64,000 nucleotides of DNA from Ensifer adhaerens (GCF_002007205.1 NZ_LAZS01000005.1:930001-994000), one strand, 5' to 3'. Numbered from the stretch's first letter, positions 1 through 8,966 are shown. The notes: generated by a model not told the origin, from the sequence alone. A program made the numbers and translations.

Positions 1-2
1 TG

Positions 3-218
3 CGCACGATCGACCTCTTCAAGAACCCCGGCGTGGCCGAGACCATCGATTGGGCAACGGCACTGACCGAGCTCGACCGGCTGGCGCTCGATCCGGAGAC
101 GATCGCCGACACGCTCGGCACCCTGCTCAAGTATCAGGACGACATCGCCAGGATCGAAGGGGCCGAGGGCCGAAAGCTGCTCTCCGAGGTCAAGGCGGAA
201 TTGCTGGCGGCGAACTGA
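3..218 (+). CDS. MoxR-family AAA+ ATPase (CoxD-like), C-terminal end only
   Basis: The reading frame is already open at the window edge, so only the last 71 residues are visible. The segment matches the C-terminal lid of MoxR-type AAA+ ATPases (TIDLFKNPGVAETIDWA, then a helical tail). The stop codon overlaps the start of the next gene by one base (TGATG), which implies translational coupling. MoxR ATPases work with vWA-domain partners, and the next gene encodes one; CoxD/CoxE pairs mature the metal centre of molybdenum hydroxylases such as CO dehydrogenase. The family call rests on this tail plus context. Walker motifs lie upstream of the window. The GTG at position 33 is internal, not the start. 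Confidence 0.75.
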   Translation, partial: RTIDLFKNPGVAETIDWATALTELDRLALDPETIADTLGTLLKYQDDIARIEGAEGRKLLSEVKAELLAAN

Positions 219-1474
219 TGGCGCGGGCGCGGGAACAGCACCGGAACAATGTTCCCCCGCCCGTCGCGGCAGGCGACGGTCGGCTTGCCGACAATATCGT
301 CTTCTTCGCGCGGGCGCTGCGGCGCGCCGGCATCAAGATCGGGCCGGGCGCCATCGCCGACGCCATCGATGCGGTGGCGCTGATCGGGATCGGTGGGCGG
401 GACGCGTTTTACGCCGCACTGCAATGCGTCTTCGTGAAGCGCCATGAGGACCAGCCGGTCTTCGACGAAGCGTTCCGGCTGTTCTGGCGCTCACGCGGGC
501 TCGTCGAAAAGATGATCGCGATGATGTCACCGCTGGCGCCGGACCGCGAGAGCGAACGGCAGCAGCGCCGGCCAGGCGAGACCCGCGTCAGCGACGCGCT
601 GCTTTCCGGACACGAGGCCGATCGGCCGCCGCGCGACGAACCCGAAATCGAAGTCGATGCACGTTTCACCGTCTCCGGTCGCGAGCTGTTGCGCCGCGCC
701 GATTTCGCGCAGATGAGCTCTGCTGAGCTTGCCGAGGCCAAGCGCGCGCTCTCGGCACTGACGCTGCCGATGGACCGCGTCGTGACGCGACGCTTTCGTC
801 CCTCCCGTCGCCAAGCGCGCGTTGATCCCCGCGCTACCATGCGCGACGCCATGCGCTTTGGCGGGGAACTGATCCTGCCGCGGTTTCGGGAGCGGCGTGT
901 GGTTCATCCGCCGATCGTGGTGCTCGCCGACATCTCCGGTTCGATGAGCCAGTACACCCGCATCTTCCTGCATTTCCTGCATGCGCTGACCGAAGAGCGG
1001 CGGCGTGTCCAAACCTTCCTGTTTGGAACCCGGCTGACCAATGTCTCGCGCCAGTTGCGCAATCGCGATCCGGATGCGGCGATCGACGACTGCGTGGCTG
1101 CGGTCAAGGATTGGTCCGGCGGCACGCGCATCGGCGAGACCCTGCATGAATTCAACCGCCGCTGGTCGCGGCGCGTGCTCGGGCAGGGCGCGATCGTGCT
1201 CCTGATCACCGACGGGCTGGAGCGCGACGACGTCGCCGACCTGGAAATCGAAATCGACCGGCTGCACCGATCCTGCCGGCGGCTGATCTGGCTCAATCCG
1301 CTGCTGCGCTTCGACGGCTTCCAGGCTCGGGCCCGTGGTGTCAGGGCGATGCTGCCGCATGTTGACGAATTCCGGGCCGTGCACAATCTTGAATCAATTG
1401 GGGAACTGGTGAAGGCGCTTTCCGGGCAGGGCTCCCGGCAGGCTGACCCGCGACGGTTCCTGGGGTCACGGTGA
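218..1474 (+). CDS. CoxE-like vWA-domain protein, molybdenum hydroxylase maturation
   Basis: This 418-residue protein carries a C-terminal von Willebrand A domain with a complete MIDAS start, DISGSMS near residue 238, followed by the TDG segment near residue 350. The N-terminal 200 residues are helical and charged, as in the CoxE/VWA-containing family (PF05762). Known CoxE proteins form a chaperone complex with a MoxR ATPase that finishes the metal site of Mo-containing hydroxylases. I start it at 218 because that ATG overlaps the upstream stop; the frame stays open further upstream but runs through the MoxR gene. The next two genes encode XdhC parts, supporting a role in xanthine- or CO-dehydrogenase-like enzyme maturation. 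The target enzyme is not in this window. Confidence 0.85.
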   Translation: MARAREQHRNNVPPPVAAGDGRLADNIVFFARALRRAGIKIGPGAIADAIDAVALIGIGGRDAFYAALQCVFVKRHEDQPVFDEAFRLFWRSRGLVEKMIAMMSPLAPDRESERQQRRPGETRVSDALLSGHEADRPPRDEPEIEVDARFTVSGRELLRRADFAQMSSAELAEAKRALSALTLPMDRVVTRRFRPSRRQARVDPRATMRDAMRFGGELILPRFRERRVVHPPIVVLADISGSMSQYTRIFLHFLHALTEERRRVQTFLFGTRLTNVSRQLRNRDPDAAIDDCVAAVKDWSGGTRIGETLHEFNRRWSRRVLGQGAIVLLITDGLERDDVADLEIEIDRLHRSCRRLIWLNPLLRFDGFQARARGVRAMLPHVDEFRAVHNLESIGELVKALSGQGSRQADPRRFLGSR

Positions 1475-1500
1475 CCGGTCCGGTGGGAGGAGGTGGCAAC

Positions 1501-1833
1501 ATGCTGGAAGCTGCAAATGTTCTCGATCCGCTCGACATCGCCGAGGCCTGGCTGAAGGAAGGACGCCAGGTGGCGATCGCAACCGTGATCGAGACCTGGG
1601 GTTCGGCGCCACGGCCGGTCGGCAGCCATCTGGTTATCGACGACAACGGCAATTTTCAGGGCTCGGTTTCCGGCGGCTGCGTCGAGGGCGCGGTCATTAC
1701 AGAAGCGTCCGACGTGATCGCTTCCGGTGCCGCGAAAATACTCGACTTCGGCGTCGCGGATGAGACCGCCTGGCGCGTCGGGCTTTCCTGCGGCGGCAGG
1801 ATTCGGGTCCTCGTGGAACGGGTCGACGGCTGA
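1501..1833 (+). CDS. XdhC/CoxI family protein, N-terminal domain only
   Basis: This 110-residue protein is the N-terminal XdhC_CoxI domain (PF02625) alone. It has the hallmark GSAPRPVGSHLVI and SVSGGCVEGAVI motifs. XdhC proteins bind and sulfurate molybdenum cofactor before insertion into xanthine dehydrogenase-type enzymes. The Rossmann half, usually in the same chain, is the next gene two bases downstream. I chose ATG 1501 because GGAGGAGGT lies just before it; the GTG at 1471 overlaps the vWA gene and has a weaker site. The two halves probably act as one heteromeric protein. Confidence 0.85.
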   Translation: MLEAANVLDPLDIAEAWLKEGRQVAIATVIETWGSAPRPVGSHLVIDDNGNFQGSVSGGCVEGAVITEASDVIASGAAKILDFGVADETAWRVGLSCGGRIRVLVERVDG

Positions 1834-1835
1834 CG

Positions 1836-2540
1836 ATGGAACGGGCAATCCTCAAAACACTCAATCTCGCGCGCGCGGCCCGGCGCGCGGCCGTCACGAT
1901 CAGCGATCTTACCGGTGGAGTCCGCGTCCATGTCGAGGGTGACGATTGTCCCGAGCCTTGGCGCCTTGCCGTCACAAGCGCCCTGCAGTCCGGCAGAGCC
2001 GGCATCGTCGAGACGGAGCAGGGCGCCTTTTTCCTCAATGCCTACTTGCCGCCGCCGCGGATCCTCGTCATCGGCGCCGTGCATCTCTCGCAGGCGCTCG
2101 CCAGGATGGCCCCCGTTGCCGGCTTCGACATGACGATCATCGATCCACGCACCGCCTTCGCAACGCCGGAGCGCTTCGCCGACGTCGAGCTCATCGCCGA
2201 ATGGCCGGAGGATGCCCTGAAAGAGAGGCCGTTCGACCGCTTCACAGCACTTGTCGCCGTCACCCATGATCCGAAGATCGACGACGGTCCGATCCGCGCC
2301 GCCCTTGCAGCCGGCTGCTTCTATGTCGGCGCGCTCGGCAGCCGGAAAACCCATGCGACGCGAGCCGAGCGGTTGCGGCAGGCGGGTGTTTCCGATGCCG
2401 AGATAGCCCGCATCCGTGCACCGATCGGCCTCGACATCGGCGCGGCGAGCCCGGCGGAAATTGCCGTCGCAATCCTCGCCGAGATCATCGAGGCGCTTCG
2501 ACGCCGCGACACCGCCCAAAGCCGGGGAGCGATCGTGTGA
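1836..2540 (+). CDS. XdhC Rossmann-domain protein (C-terminal half of XdhC)
   Basis: The 234 residues form the XdhC Rossmann domain (PF13478): ILVIGAVHLSQALARMA near residue 70, TIIDPRTAFATPERF near 100, the HDPKIDDGPI loop, GALGSRKTHATR near 165, and GLDIGAASPAEIAVAILAE near 200. It completes the split XdhC, with the N-terminal half immediately upstream, and so should act in loading sulfurated molybdenum cofactor. Its stop overlaps the next start (GTGA, four bases). The first 65 residues are poorly conserved and may mediate pairing with the upstream half. Confidence 0.87.
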   Translation: MERAILKTLNLARAARRAAVTISDLTGGVRVHVEGDDCPEPWRLAVTSALQSGRAGIVETEQGAFFLNAYLPPPRILVIGAVHLSQALARMAPVAGFDMTIIDPRTAFATPERFADVELIAEWPEDALKERPFDRFTALVAVTHDPKIDDGPIRAALAAGCFYVGALGSRKTHATRAERLRQAGVSDAEIARIRAPIGLDIGAASPAEIAVAILAEIIEALRRRDTAQSRGAIV

Positions 2541-4153
2541 GGTTCGGCTCCGTCAAGACCAGCGAAGCGGAAGGTGCCATTCTGGCGCATGCGGTCAAGG
2601 TGGATGAAACCCGGTTGCCAAAGGGCCACCGGCTTTCGCCCGCCGATATCGCCGCTTTGATCGCCTGCGGCGCGCCGGAGGTCGTCGTTGCACGTCTCGA
2701 CCCCGGCGATCTCATGGAGGACGAGGCCGCAACGCAGATCGCAGCGGCGATCGCACCCGATCACCTGCGCTTCTCCCCGGCAGCAACCGGACGGGTGAAT
2801 GTCTATTCGCGGGTCGCCGGCCTCTTCGTCGCCACACGCGAAACCGTCGGCCGATTGAACCGCATCGACCCGGCGATCACGCTTGCCTGTCTTGCCGACC
2901 ATGTGGCGGTGCAGCCCGGCGACATGGTCGCGACGATCAAGATCATTCCGCTTGCGGTGGCCGGTCAGTTCGTCGAGGACGCGCAGACGCTGCTCCAGAG
3001 CCATACCGCCTTCGAAGTCAAACCCTTTGCCGCACGGCGTGCAGCGCTGATAGCAACTCAGTTGCCGACCTTGAAGCCGCAGGTGATGGATAAGACCAAA
3101 ACGATCCTGGCGGCCCGCCTCAGGCAATCGGGAAGCGAGCTTCTGAGCGAGCGGCGCGTCGCCCACACGGAAAGCGCGGTCGCGGCGGCAATCGACGATT
3201 TACGCGCAGACCATGACCTGCTGGTCGTCTTCGGCGCTTCCGCCGTCGCCGATCCGAACGATGTCATTCCGGCTGCGATCCGGCGGGCAGGCGGCGCCGT
3301 CGACCACGTCGGCATGCCCGTCGACCCCGGCAATCTTCTCGTTCTCGGTCGCATCGGCGAAACCCCCGTCATCGGCGCGCCCGGCTGCGCGCGCAGCCCA
3401 CGCGAGAACGGCTTCGACTGGATTCTCGATCGCATCCTTGCCGGTGAATGGCCGAGCTTCGACGACATTACCGGCCTCGGCGTCGGCGGCTTGCTGAGCG
3501 AAATTCCAACCCGCCCGCAGCCACGTGAACCGGCAACGCAGTTGCAGTCCGAAGCGGTCGCGGTCGTCGTTCTTGCCGCCGGCCAGGCGAGCCGGATGGG
3601 CGCGAAAGGCGGGCACAAGCTTCTCGCGACCTTCGATGGAGTGCCGCTCGTGCGCCGCAGCGTCGAAGCGGCACTCGCGGCCGCGCCGGGCAAGGTCAGC
3701 GTCGTAACCGGTCATCGCGAAGCCGACATCCGCGGGGCGCTGGAAGGGCTTCCGGTGACGTTCGTCTCCAACCCCGACTACAGTTCGGGCATGGCGTCGT
3801 CCCTGACGGCGGGGCTTTCGGCAATCGGCGGGCGCGCGGCCGGCATGCTGGTGATGCTCGCGGACATGCCCGGCATTACCGGCGACGACCTCAGCCGGCT
3901 CATCGAGCGTTTTGTTGCCGAAGGCGGCCGCTCGATCGTCCGCGCCACCGCCGGCGGCCAGCGCGGCAATCCCGTCGTCCTGCCGCGGCAGACGTTTTCG
4001 GCGATCAGGCAACTGGTTGGTGACGTTGGCGCAAGGCACATCATCGAAAAGAGCGGCCTGTCGGTCATCGATGTCGAACTGGGAGCTCAAGCGCGCCTCG
4101 ACCTCGACACGCCGGAGCAGATCGTCGCCGCCGGCGGAACCCTGGAGAAATAG
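2537..4153 (+). CDS. MoeA-like molybdopterin-binding / MocA-like nucleotidyltransferase fusion
   Basis: This 538-residue protein fuses two domains. Residues about 165-330 are a MoCF/MoeA-like molybdopterin-binding domain (LLVVFGASAVADPNDVIPAA, then GAPGCARSPRENGFDWIL). Residues about 340-535 are an NTP-transferase of the MobA/MocA type, with VVLAAGQASRMGAKGG as the nucleotide-binding loop and MLADMPG as the metal-binding region. MocA enzymes attach CMP to molybdopterin, giving the cytosine dinucleotide cofactor used by xanthine- and CO-dehydrogenase-type enzymes. It starts with GTG overlapping the upstream stop. The loop has KGGHK rather than the usual short spacing before the lysine, which may affect activity. 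A cofactor finishing role fits the xdhC/coxE neighbours; nucleotide specificity is inferred. Confidence 0.85.
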   Translation: MRFGSVKTSEAEGAILAHAVKVDETRLPKGHRLSPADIAALIACGAPEVVVARLDPGDLMEDEAATQIAAAIAPDHLRFSPAATGRVNVYSRVAGLFVATRETVGRLNRIDPAITLACLADHVAVQPGDMVATIKIIPLAVAGQFVEDAQTLLQSHTAFEVKPFAARRAALIATQLPTLKPQVMDKTKTILAARLRQSGSELLSERRVAHTESAVAAAIDDLRADHDLLVVFGASAVADPNDVIPAAIRRAGGAVDHVGMPVDPGNLLVLGRIGETPVIGAPGCARSPRENGFDWILDRILAGEWPSFDDITGLGVGGLLSEIPTRPQPREPATQLQSEAVAVVVLAAGQASRMGAKGGHKLLATFDGVPLVRRSVEAALAAAPGKVSVVTGHREADIRGALEGLPVTFVSNPDYSSGMASSLTAGLSAIGGRAAGMLVMLADMPGITGDDLSRLIERFVAEGGRSIVRATAGGQRGNPVVLPRQTFSAIRQLVGDVGARHIIEKSGLSVIDVELGAQARLDLDTPEQIVAAGGTLEK

Positions 4154-4154
4154 C

Positions 4155-4472
4155 GTGGACAATGTCGCCATCGAGGAAATGTTCGAAACGCTCGGGCCGG
4201 TCACGATCAAGCGGATGTTCGGCGGCAAGGGCATCTATTGCCAGGGCGTGATCTTCGCGCTCGAGGTTGACGGCGAAATCCTGCTGAAGGGCGACGAACA
4301 GACTGCGCCGGAGTTCGAAGCGGCGGGATCGAGGCAATGGGCCTATGACGGCAAGGGCAAGCCGGTGAAGATGCCCTATTGGAGCATTCCGGAAGATGCC
4401 TTCGACGACCCCGACGAAATGGCGCGCTGGGTACGGCTCGCCTATGAGGCGGCGCTACGTTCAAGAAAATAG
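4155..4472 (+). CDS. TfoX/Sxy N-terminal domain protein
   Basis: The 105-residue protein matches the TfoX_N family (PF04993): an MFGGKGIYCQGVIFALEVDG core and a C-terminal WVRLAYEAALR helix. Full-length TfoX/Sxy regulates competence in gammaproteobacteria, but stand-alone TfoX_N proteins in alphaproteobacteria have no settled function. The start is GTG at 4155, one base after the previous stop; no ATG exists near the conserved start. It is probably co-transcribed with the molybdenum cluster but need not share its role. Confidence 0.8.
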   Translation: MDNVAIEEMFETLGPVTIKRMFGGKGIYCQGVIFALEVDGEILLKGDEQTAPEFEAAGSRQWAYDGKGKPVKMPYWSIPEDAFDDPDEMARWVRLAYEAALRSRK

Positions 4473-4498
4473 GCCGGACCTGCCAATGCAGTCCGGTC
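4472..4498. terminator. Possible convergent hairpin terminator
   Basis: Eight-base arms GGCCGGAC (4472-4479) and GTCCGGTC (4491-4498) can pair with one G-U, overlapping the last base of the TfoX stop codon. There is no clear T-run, so it is a weak candidate separating the plus-strand cluster from the convergent NUDIX gene. Confidence 0.35.
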
Positions 4499-4563
4499 GG
4501 TCGAGCGAAGTGATCGCAAGTGCGTGGGGGCAACAGGCCTAGCGAGGTGTGTTTGAGGCGCGG

Positions 4564-4995
4564 TTACGCCGCGACGCTCTGCCCCTGTTTGCGCAACGCT
4601 TCGGCGGCATCGGCCGTGAACCGTGACAGCGGCTGGGGCAGGGCGTCGAGATCGAACCAGCCGAATTCGGACAATTTCTCCGGTTCGGTCAGCTGAGGTT
4701 CGCCTGAGAAATCCCGGGTGACGTAGATCATCGAGATCCAGTGCTGGCGATCGGCGTCGATCACCTGTTCGCTGAGGCAGAGGAATTCGGTCGAGCCAAT
4801 CTTGAGGCCGGATTCTTCTTCGGCCTCGCGGCAGGCCGCCGCCTGCGAACGCTCCATGTGGTCGACCTTGCCGCCGACGATATTCCAATGCCCGGCCTCG
4901 GGCGCATTGACGCGCCTGTAGAGCAGGATCTTGCCGTCGCGCACGATGACAAGTCCGCAGCCAAAGCCCGGAAAATCGATTCCCGGCAGACCCAT
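4564..4995 (-). CDS. NUDIX hydrolase
   Basis: This 143-residue protein has a complete Nudix box, starting at the GG of GGKVDHME near residue 41 and running through REAEEESGL. Nudix enzymes hydrolyse nucleoside diphosphates linked to another moiety; the exact substrate cannot be read from the sequence. It lies eight bases after the RhlE stop on the same strand and is likely translated from the rhlE message. The ribosome binding site is weak, consistent with coupling to the upstream gene. No signal peptide, so cytoplasmic. Confidence 0.87.
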   Translation of the reverse strand: MGLPGIDFPGFGCGLVIVRDGKILLYRRVNAPEAGHWNIVGGKVDHMERSQAAACREAEEESGLKIGSTEFLCLSEQVIDADRQHWISMIYVTRDFSGEPQLTEPEKLSEFGWFDLDALPQPLSRFTADAAEALRKQGQSVAA

Positions 4996-5003
4996 GGTCG
5001 CTA

Positions 5004-6512
5004 TCAGGCCTTGCCGGCAATCAGCATGAAGGCAGGGATTTCGTCGCCGAAGCCGACAGGCGTCGGGCCATCGTCATAGTCGCGGCGGTGACGGTTGCGG
5101 CGGTCGCGATTGTCGTCGTTGGCCGGATTCGATGCGCGCACCGGGCGATCGCCGCGGTTGTTCTGTGCCTGCTTGTTGTCTGCGCTGCGTGCCGGTTTCA
5201 CCGATTCCGCCCTTTCCACGACTGTTTCAATTTCGGCCTCACTATCGGCGCGCACGGTATCGGATTTATGATCGGAACGACCCCTCGAGCCGCGATCCCC
5301 ATCTTTTTTCCGGTCCTTGCGGCCATCACGACCGCGCTCGCGGCGGCCGGTGTCGTGGCTTTCCATCGGCTCGGGCAGATTGGAAAGGTCGCCGTTCAGC
5401 CATTCGACCTTCTGGCCGATCAGCTTCTCGATGGCGTCGGAGAATTTCGTGTCGCGCTTGGTCACCAGCGTGAAGGAAGCGCCCGAACGGCCGGCACGAC
5501 CGGTGCGGCCGATGCGGTGGACGTAGTCTTCCGCATGGATCGGAACGTCGAAGTTGAAGACGTGGCTGACATCGGGGATATCGAGGCCGCGCGCGGCAAC
5601 GTCGGAAGCGACGAGAAGCTTGATGTTGCCGTCCTTGAAGTTCGCCAGCATCGTCATGCGCGAGCGCTGATCCATGTCGCCATGCAGCGCACCGACGGAG
5701 AAGCCGTGACGGTCGAGCGAGCGGAAGAGATCGGCGACGTCCTTCTTGCGGTTGCAGAAGATGATCGCGTTCTTGAGCTCGTCCTGGGCGCGAATCAGAT
5801 CGCGCAGCACCGCGCGCTTTTCGTAGTCCTTGGCATGCGCTGCAACGAAGCGCTGCGTCACCGTCTGCGCCGTCGAGGCGGGACGGGCGACTTCGACGCG
5901 CTCCGGGTTCTGCAGGAAGCGATCGGCAAGCTTCTGGATTTCCGGCGGCATGGTCGCCGAAAAGAACAGCGTCTGGCGCGTGAACGGGATCAGCTTGGCG
6001 ATGCGCTCGATATCGGGAATGAAGCCCATGTCGAGCATGCGGTCGGCTTCGTCGATGACGAGGATCTCGACGCCGCTCATCAGCAGCTTGCCGCGCTCGA
6101 AATGGTCGAGCAGACGGCCGGGCGTGCAGATCAGCACGTCGGCGCCGCGCTCGAGCTTGCGGTCCTGCTCGTCGAAGGACACGCCGCCGATCAGAAGCGC
6201 GATGTTGAGTTTGTGGTTCTTGCCGTACTTGTCGAAGTTCTCTGCGACCTGCGCGGCGAGTTCGCGCGTCGGCTCCAGGATAAGGGTGCGCGGCATGCGA
6301 GCGCGGGCGCGACCCTTTTCGAGCAGCGTCAGCATCGGCAGCACGAACGAGGCCGTCTTGCCCGTACCCGTCTGGGCGATGCCCAGGATGTCACGACGCT
6401 GCAGCGCCGGCGGGATGGCGCCAGTCTGGATCGGGGTCGGGATTGTGTAGCCCGCATCGGTGACAGCGGAGAGAACTTTTTGGCTCAGGCCAAGGTCAGC
6501 AAAATTGGTCAA
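5004..6512 (-). CDS. rhlE: DEAD-box RNA helicase RhlE
   Basis: All helicase motifs of the DEAD-box family are present in the first 380 residues: Q motif (PTPIQ), Walker A AQTGTGKT, PTRELAAQ, DEAD in VIDEADRMLDMGF, SAT, and HRIGRTGRAGR near residue 340. The remaining 120 residues are a low-complexity basic/acidic tail rich in R, D and G, typical of RhlE proteins and probably an RNA-binding or condensate-forming region. It remodels RNA in ribosome assembly and mRNA decay, and in many bacteria helps growth in the cold. A NUDIX gene follows closely. Length (502) is normal for rhizobial RhlE. Confidence 0.92.
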   Translation of the reverse strand: MTNFADLGLSQKVLSAVTDAGYTIPTPIQTGAIPPALQRRDILGIAQTGTGKTASFVLPMLTLLEKGRARARMPRTLILEPTRELAAQVAENFDKYGKNHKLNIALLIGGVSFDEQDRKLERGADVLICTPGRLLDHFERGKLLMSGVEILVIDEADRMLDMGFIPDIERIAKLIPFTRQTLFFSATMPPEIQKLADRFLQNPERVEVARPASTAQTVTQRFVAAHAKDYEKRAVLRDLIRAQDELKNAIIFCNRKKDVADLFRSLDRHGFSVGALHGDMDQRSRMTMLANFKDGNIKLLVASDVAARGLDIPDVSHVFNFDVPIHAEDYVHRIGRTGRAGRSGASFTLVTKRDTKFSDAIEKLIGQKVEWLNGDLSNLPEPMESHDTGRRERGRDGRKDRKKDGDRGSRGRSDHKSDTVRADSEAEIETVVERAESVKPARSADNKQAQNNRGDRPVRASNPANDDNRDRRNRHRRDYDDGPTPVGFGDEIPAFMLIAGKA

Positions 6513-6587
6513 AGGGAAATCTGTTTCCGTTCCGGTTCAATAGAACACTGATCGATCGATGGAAAACGCACGAGCACGTGGCCGCGC

Positions 6588-6616
6588 TCTTAAGCTGAAC
6601 GCCGCTGAAAGTCAAG
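6588..6616 (-). promoter_or_regulatory. Candidate sigma70 promoter of rhlE
   Basis: Reading the minus strand, CTTGAC (6616-6611) is followed after 17 bases by TTAAGA (6593-6588), resembling the rhizobial CTTGAC-N17-CTATAT pattern with a poor -10. It would leave a leader of roughly 70 bases before the rhlE start. The 185-base gap between rhlE and the M23 gene otherwise shows nothing distinctive. Confidence 0.35.
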
Positions 6617-6697
6617 AAATCCAGCACGTTGAAGCAGTAAAAGGTAAATAGTGGCGAATCTGTCGCATTTCTTGTCAAGCTGAACCGAGCGTCGGCA

Positions 6698-8026
6698 TCA
6701 GTTCATGAAGCTTGCAAGCTTGCTGCTCGCGTCCAGAAACCGCATGGGGTCAACGGCCCCGCCGTTCAGCCGGATTTCATAGTGCAGGTGCGGTCCGGTG
6801 GAGCGCCCCGTATTGCCGGACTTGGCGATGACTTCGCCAGCCTTCACCTGGTCGCCGGCCTTCACCAAGACGGTGGACAGGTGGGCGTAGCGGGTGGAGA
6901 CGCCATTGCCGTGGTCGACCTCGACCATGTTTCCGTAGCCCCCGGTCAACCCAGCATTGGTAACCGTGCCGGGCGCTGCCGAGCGGATGCGCGTGCCGAC
7001 CGTTGCGCGAAAATCGATGCCCGCATGGAGCGCCAGACGGCCGAGAAACGGATCAAGCCGGTTGCCGAAATCGCTGGTTATGTCGCTCGCCGGCGAGGGG
7101 TTGCCGAACGGAAGCTTGCGCACCTGCGCGCGCGTGCGGTCGAGCTCCATGAGCGCGGTATCGAGCGCAGCAAGCGAGCGGCCGAAATCGTCATCGCCGG
7201 CAGGCTCGACGAACGGACCGCCAATCGCCGTATCGGCCGAGGCGGGTGTTTCGCTAACGGGGATCATTTCAGCGACGTCGTCTTCGGGCAGATCGACGCC
7301 GGTGCGCCCGACGATCGAGCGAATCGCATCCGACGTCTTGGCGGCACCGTCCGTCAGTTGCTGGACCCGTGCCATCTGCTCGCGCTCCACATCCTTCAGC
7401 GAAAGCGTGACCTTGGAGAAAATCCGGTCGGCGCGGTCTGAGCTTGATTCGCCGGCATTGGGCGCGGCATAGGCGAGGGCGGGGACGGTCGCAGCGCTGA
7501 CCGGCGCCGCGCTCAGCCCCATCAGCTTTTCGATCGCCTTGACGCTGCCGCTTGCATCGGCGCGCTTATCATAGGCAAGCGGTTCGACGGCGGCAGGCCC
7601 GTCGGTTGCGGTCGTTACGCCGGAATTCTCCGCCCGCTCGACCAGGGCGCCGAGCTTGCCGTTGCGCGATGTCAGCGCCATCTGCTGGCGCAACAGCTTC
7701 TCGACCTTTTCCTCGACCACCTGCTGGTCGAGCAATTGCCGGCTGGTGACCCGGTCGACCTGTGCCCGCAGCGCCGTGATCCGATCCTCGTATTCATGCT
7801 GCATGCGGGCCTGGCGGGCAATCGTACCGCCGATGAGGTCGTCGCGCAGAACCAGATAGGATGTGGCGGCAAGATAGCCGATGCTGCAGACGCCGGCGAA
7901 GGAGACGGCGAGTGCCGCCATCCAGGGACGCACGGTCATGTGCCGGACCTTGTCGCCGCTGGCGAGGATCAGAACATGATTCTGTTTGCATTTTCCAAAG
8001 GCACGATTTGCCTGATGTCCAGACAC
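6698..8026 (-). CDS. Membrane-anchored M23 (LytM-type) metallopeptidase
   Basis: The 442-residue protein has a single N-terminal membrane helix (about residues 33-56), a coiled coil of heptads over about 70-125, a low-complexity linker, and a C-terminal M23 peptidase domain. Zinc ligands are visible: the H and D of LHAGIDF near 338, and HLHYEIR near 415. Such proteins cut peptidoglycan peptide cross-links, or activate amidases when their zinc site is broken; here the site looks intact. The architecture (TM, coiled coil, LytM) is that of envelope proteins acting in growth or division. The ATG at residue 30, just before the membrane helix, is a possible alternative start. Confidence 0.88.
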   Translation of the reverse strand: MSGHQANRAFGKCKQNHVLILASGDKVRHMTVRPWMAALAVSFAGVCSIGYLAATSYLVLRDDLIGGTIARQARMQHEYEDRITALRAQVDRVTSRQLLDQQVVEEKVEKLLRQQMALTSRNGKLGALVERAENSGVTTATDGPAAVEPLAYDKRADASGSVKAIEKLMGLSAAPVSAATVPALAYAAPNAGESSSDRADRIFSKVTLSLKDVEREQMARVQQLTDGAAKTSDAIRSIVGRTGVDLPEDDVAEMIPVSETPASADTAIGGPFVEPAGDDDFGRSLAALDTALMELDRTRAQVRKLPFGNPSPASDITSDFGNRLDPFLGRLALHAGIDFRATVGTRIRSAAPGTVTNAGLTGGYGNMVEVDHGNGVSTRYAHLSTVLVKAGDQVKAGEVIAKSGNTGRSTGPHLHYEIRLNGGAVDPMRFLDASSKLASFMN

Positions 8027-8131
8027 CCGTTCTCTCCCGCCATGTGCGCGTTGCCTCGCATCACCTGCGGATCATTACACTTCGTTAGGGTTAACAATCG
8101 GTAAGGATCATTGCGGGAAGGTGATTTCGGC

Positions 8132-8959
8132 CTAGCGGTTGGTCGACGCGGTCATCGATCGGTAGAACGAAGGCGTCAGGCCGGCTTCCGCCCGGGCGAT
8201 ATCGTTGAACGGCGCCTTCAGAGGGCCGCGGAAATTGGCGCGCACCAGCGCCTGGAAGGTCGCCGCCGGATCCTTCTTTTCGCGTGCGCAAAGAAAACGG
8301 AACCATTTTGCGCCGACGGCGACATGGCCCTTTTCGTCCTCGTAGATGACATCGAGCACGGCCGCGCTCTCGAAGTCGCCGGTTTCGCGCATCTTGGCCT
8401 GAAGCCCCGGCGTCACGTCCAGGCCGCGTGCTTCGAGAATGAGGGGCACGACGGCAAGCCGCGCCGTCAGGTCGTTGCGGGTGTCGTGCGCCGCCTGCCA
8501 GAGGCCGTCGTGGGCGGGCAGATCGCCGTAGTCAGCGCCGAGATCGTTCAGACGCTGGCGGACCATACGGAAATGCTTGGCCTCCTCGAAGGCGACCCGC
8601 ATCCAGCCGTCGAAGAAGGAATTGGGCACCGGTTCGGTTGCAAAGCGGGCGACGATATCGAGGGCGAGATCGACGGCGTTCAGTTCGATATGGGCGATGG
8701 AGTGCAGAAGCGCGATGCGGCCCTTGAGCGATCCGAGTGACCGGCGCTTGACCTGCGTCGGCGGCGTCAGCACCGGCTTGTCGGGCCGGCCGGGACGCAC
8801 CGGCACCGGCCGGTCGAGCGGCGAGCGCAGCGACAGCGTGCGGCGCTGCCAGCGCCGTGCGGTTTCCTGCGCGAGCGCGGTCTTGACCTCCAGATCCGCG
8901 GCGCGGATCGCCTCGACGGCACCGCCCCGCAGGCTATGAAACACGGGCGACTCGGTCAT
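8132..8959 (-). CDS. Ferritin-like DUF455 protein
   Basis: This 275-residue protein belongs to the DUF455 ferritin-like family. Helical segments carry the expected carboxylate/His pairs: HIELNAVDLALD, FEEAKHFRM and YEDEKGHVAVG, a four-helix di-metal arrangement related to tRNA hydroxylase MiaE. No substrate is established. I start it at 8959 because AGGAAG lies five bases upstream of that ATG and it avoids overlap with bcp; an ATG at 8989 would overlap bcp by 23 bases. It follows bcp in the same direction by seven bases, suggesting a bcp-DUF455 operon possibly linked to oxidative stress. Confidence 0.85.
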   Translation of the reverse strand: MTESPVFHSLRGGAVEAIRAADLEVKTALAQETARRWQRRTLSLRSPLDRPVPVRPGRPDKPVLTPPTQVKRRSLGSLKGRIALLHSIAHIELNAVDLALDIVARFATEPVPNSFFDGWMRVAFEEAKHFRMVRQRLNDLGADYGDLPAHDGLWQAAHDTRNDLTARLAVVPLILEARGLDVTPGLQAKMRETGDFESAAVLDVIYEDEKGHVAVGAKWFRFLCAREKKDPAATFQALVRANFRGPLKAPFNDIARAEAGLTPSFYRSMTASTNR

Positions 8960-8966
8960 CGCTTCC

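Noticed and set aside
5088-6551. 487-codon plus-strand frame opposite rhlE
   Set aside because: It mirrors the rhlE codons; all helicase motifs are on the minus strand.
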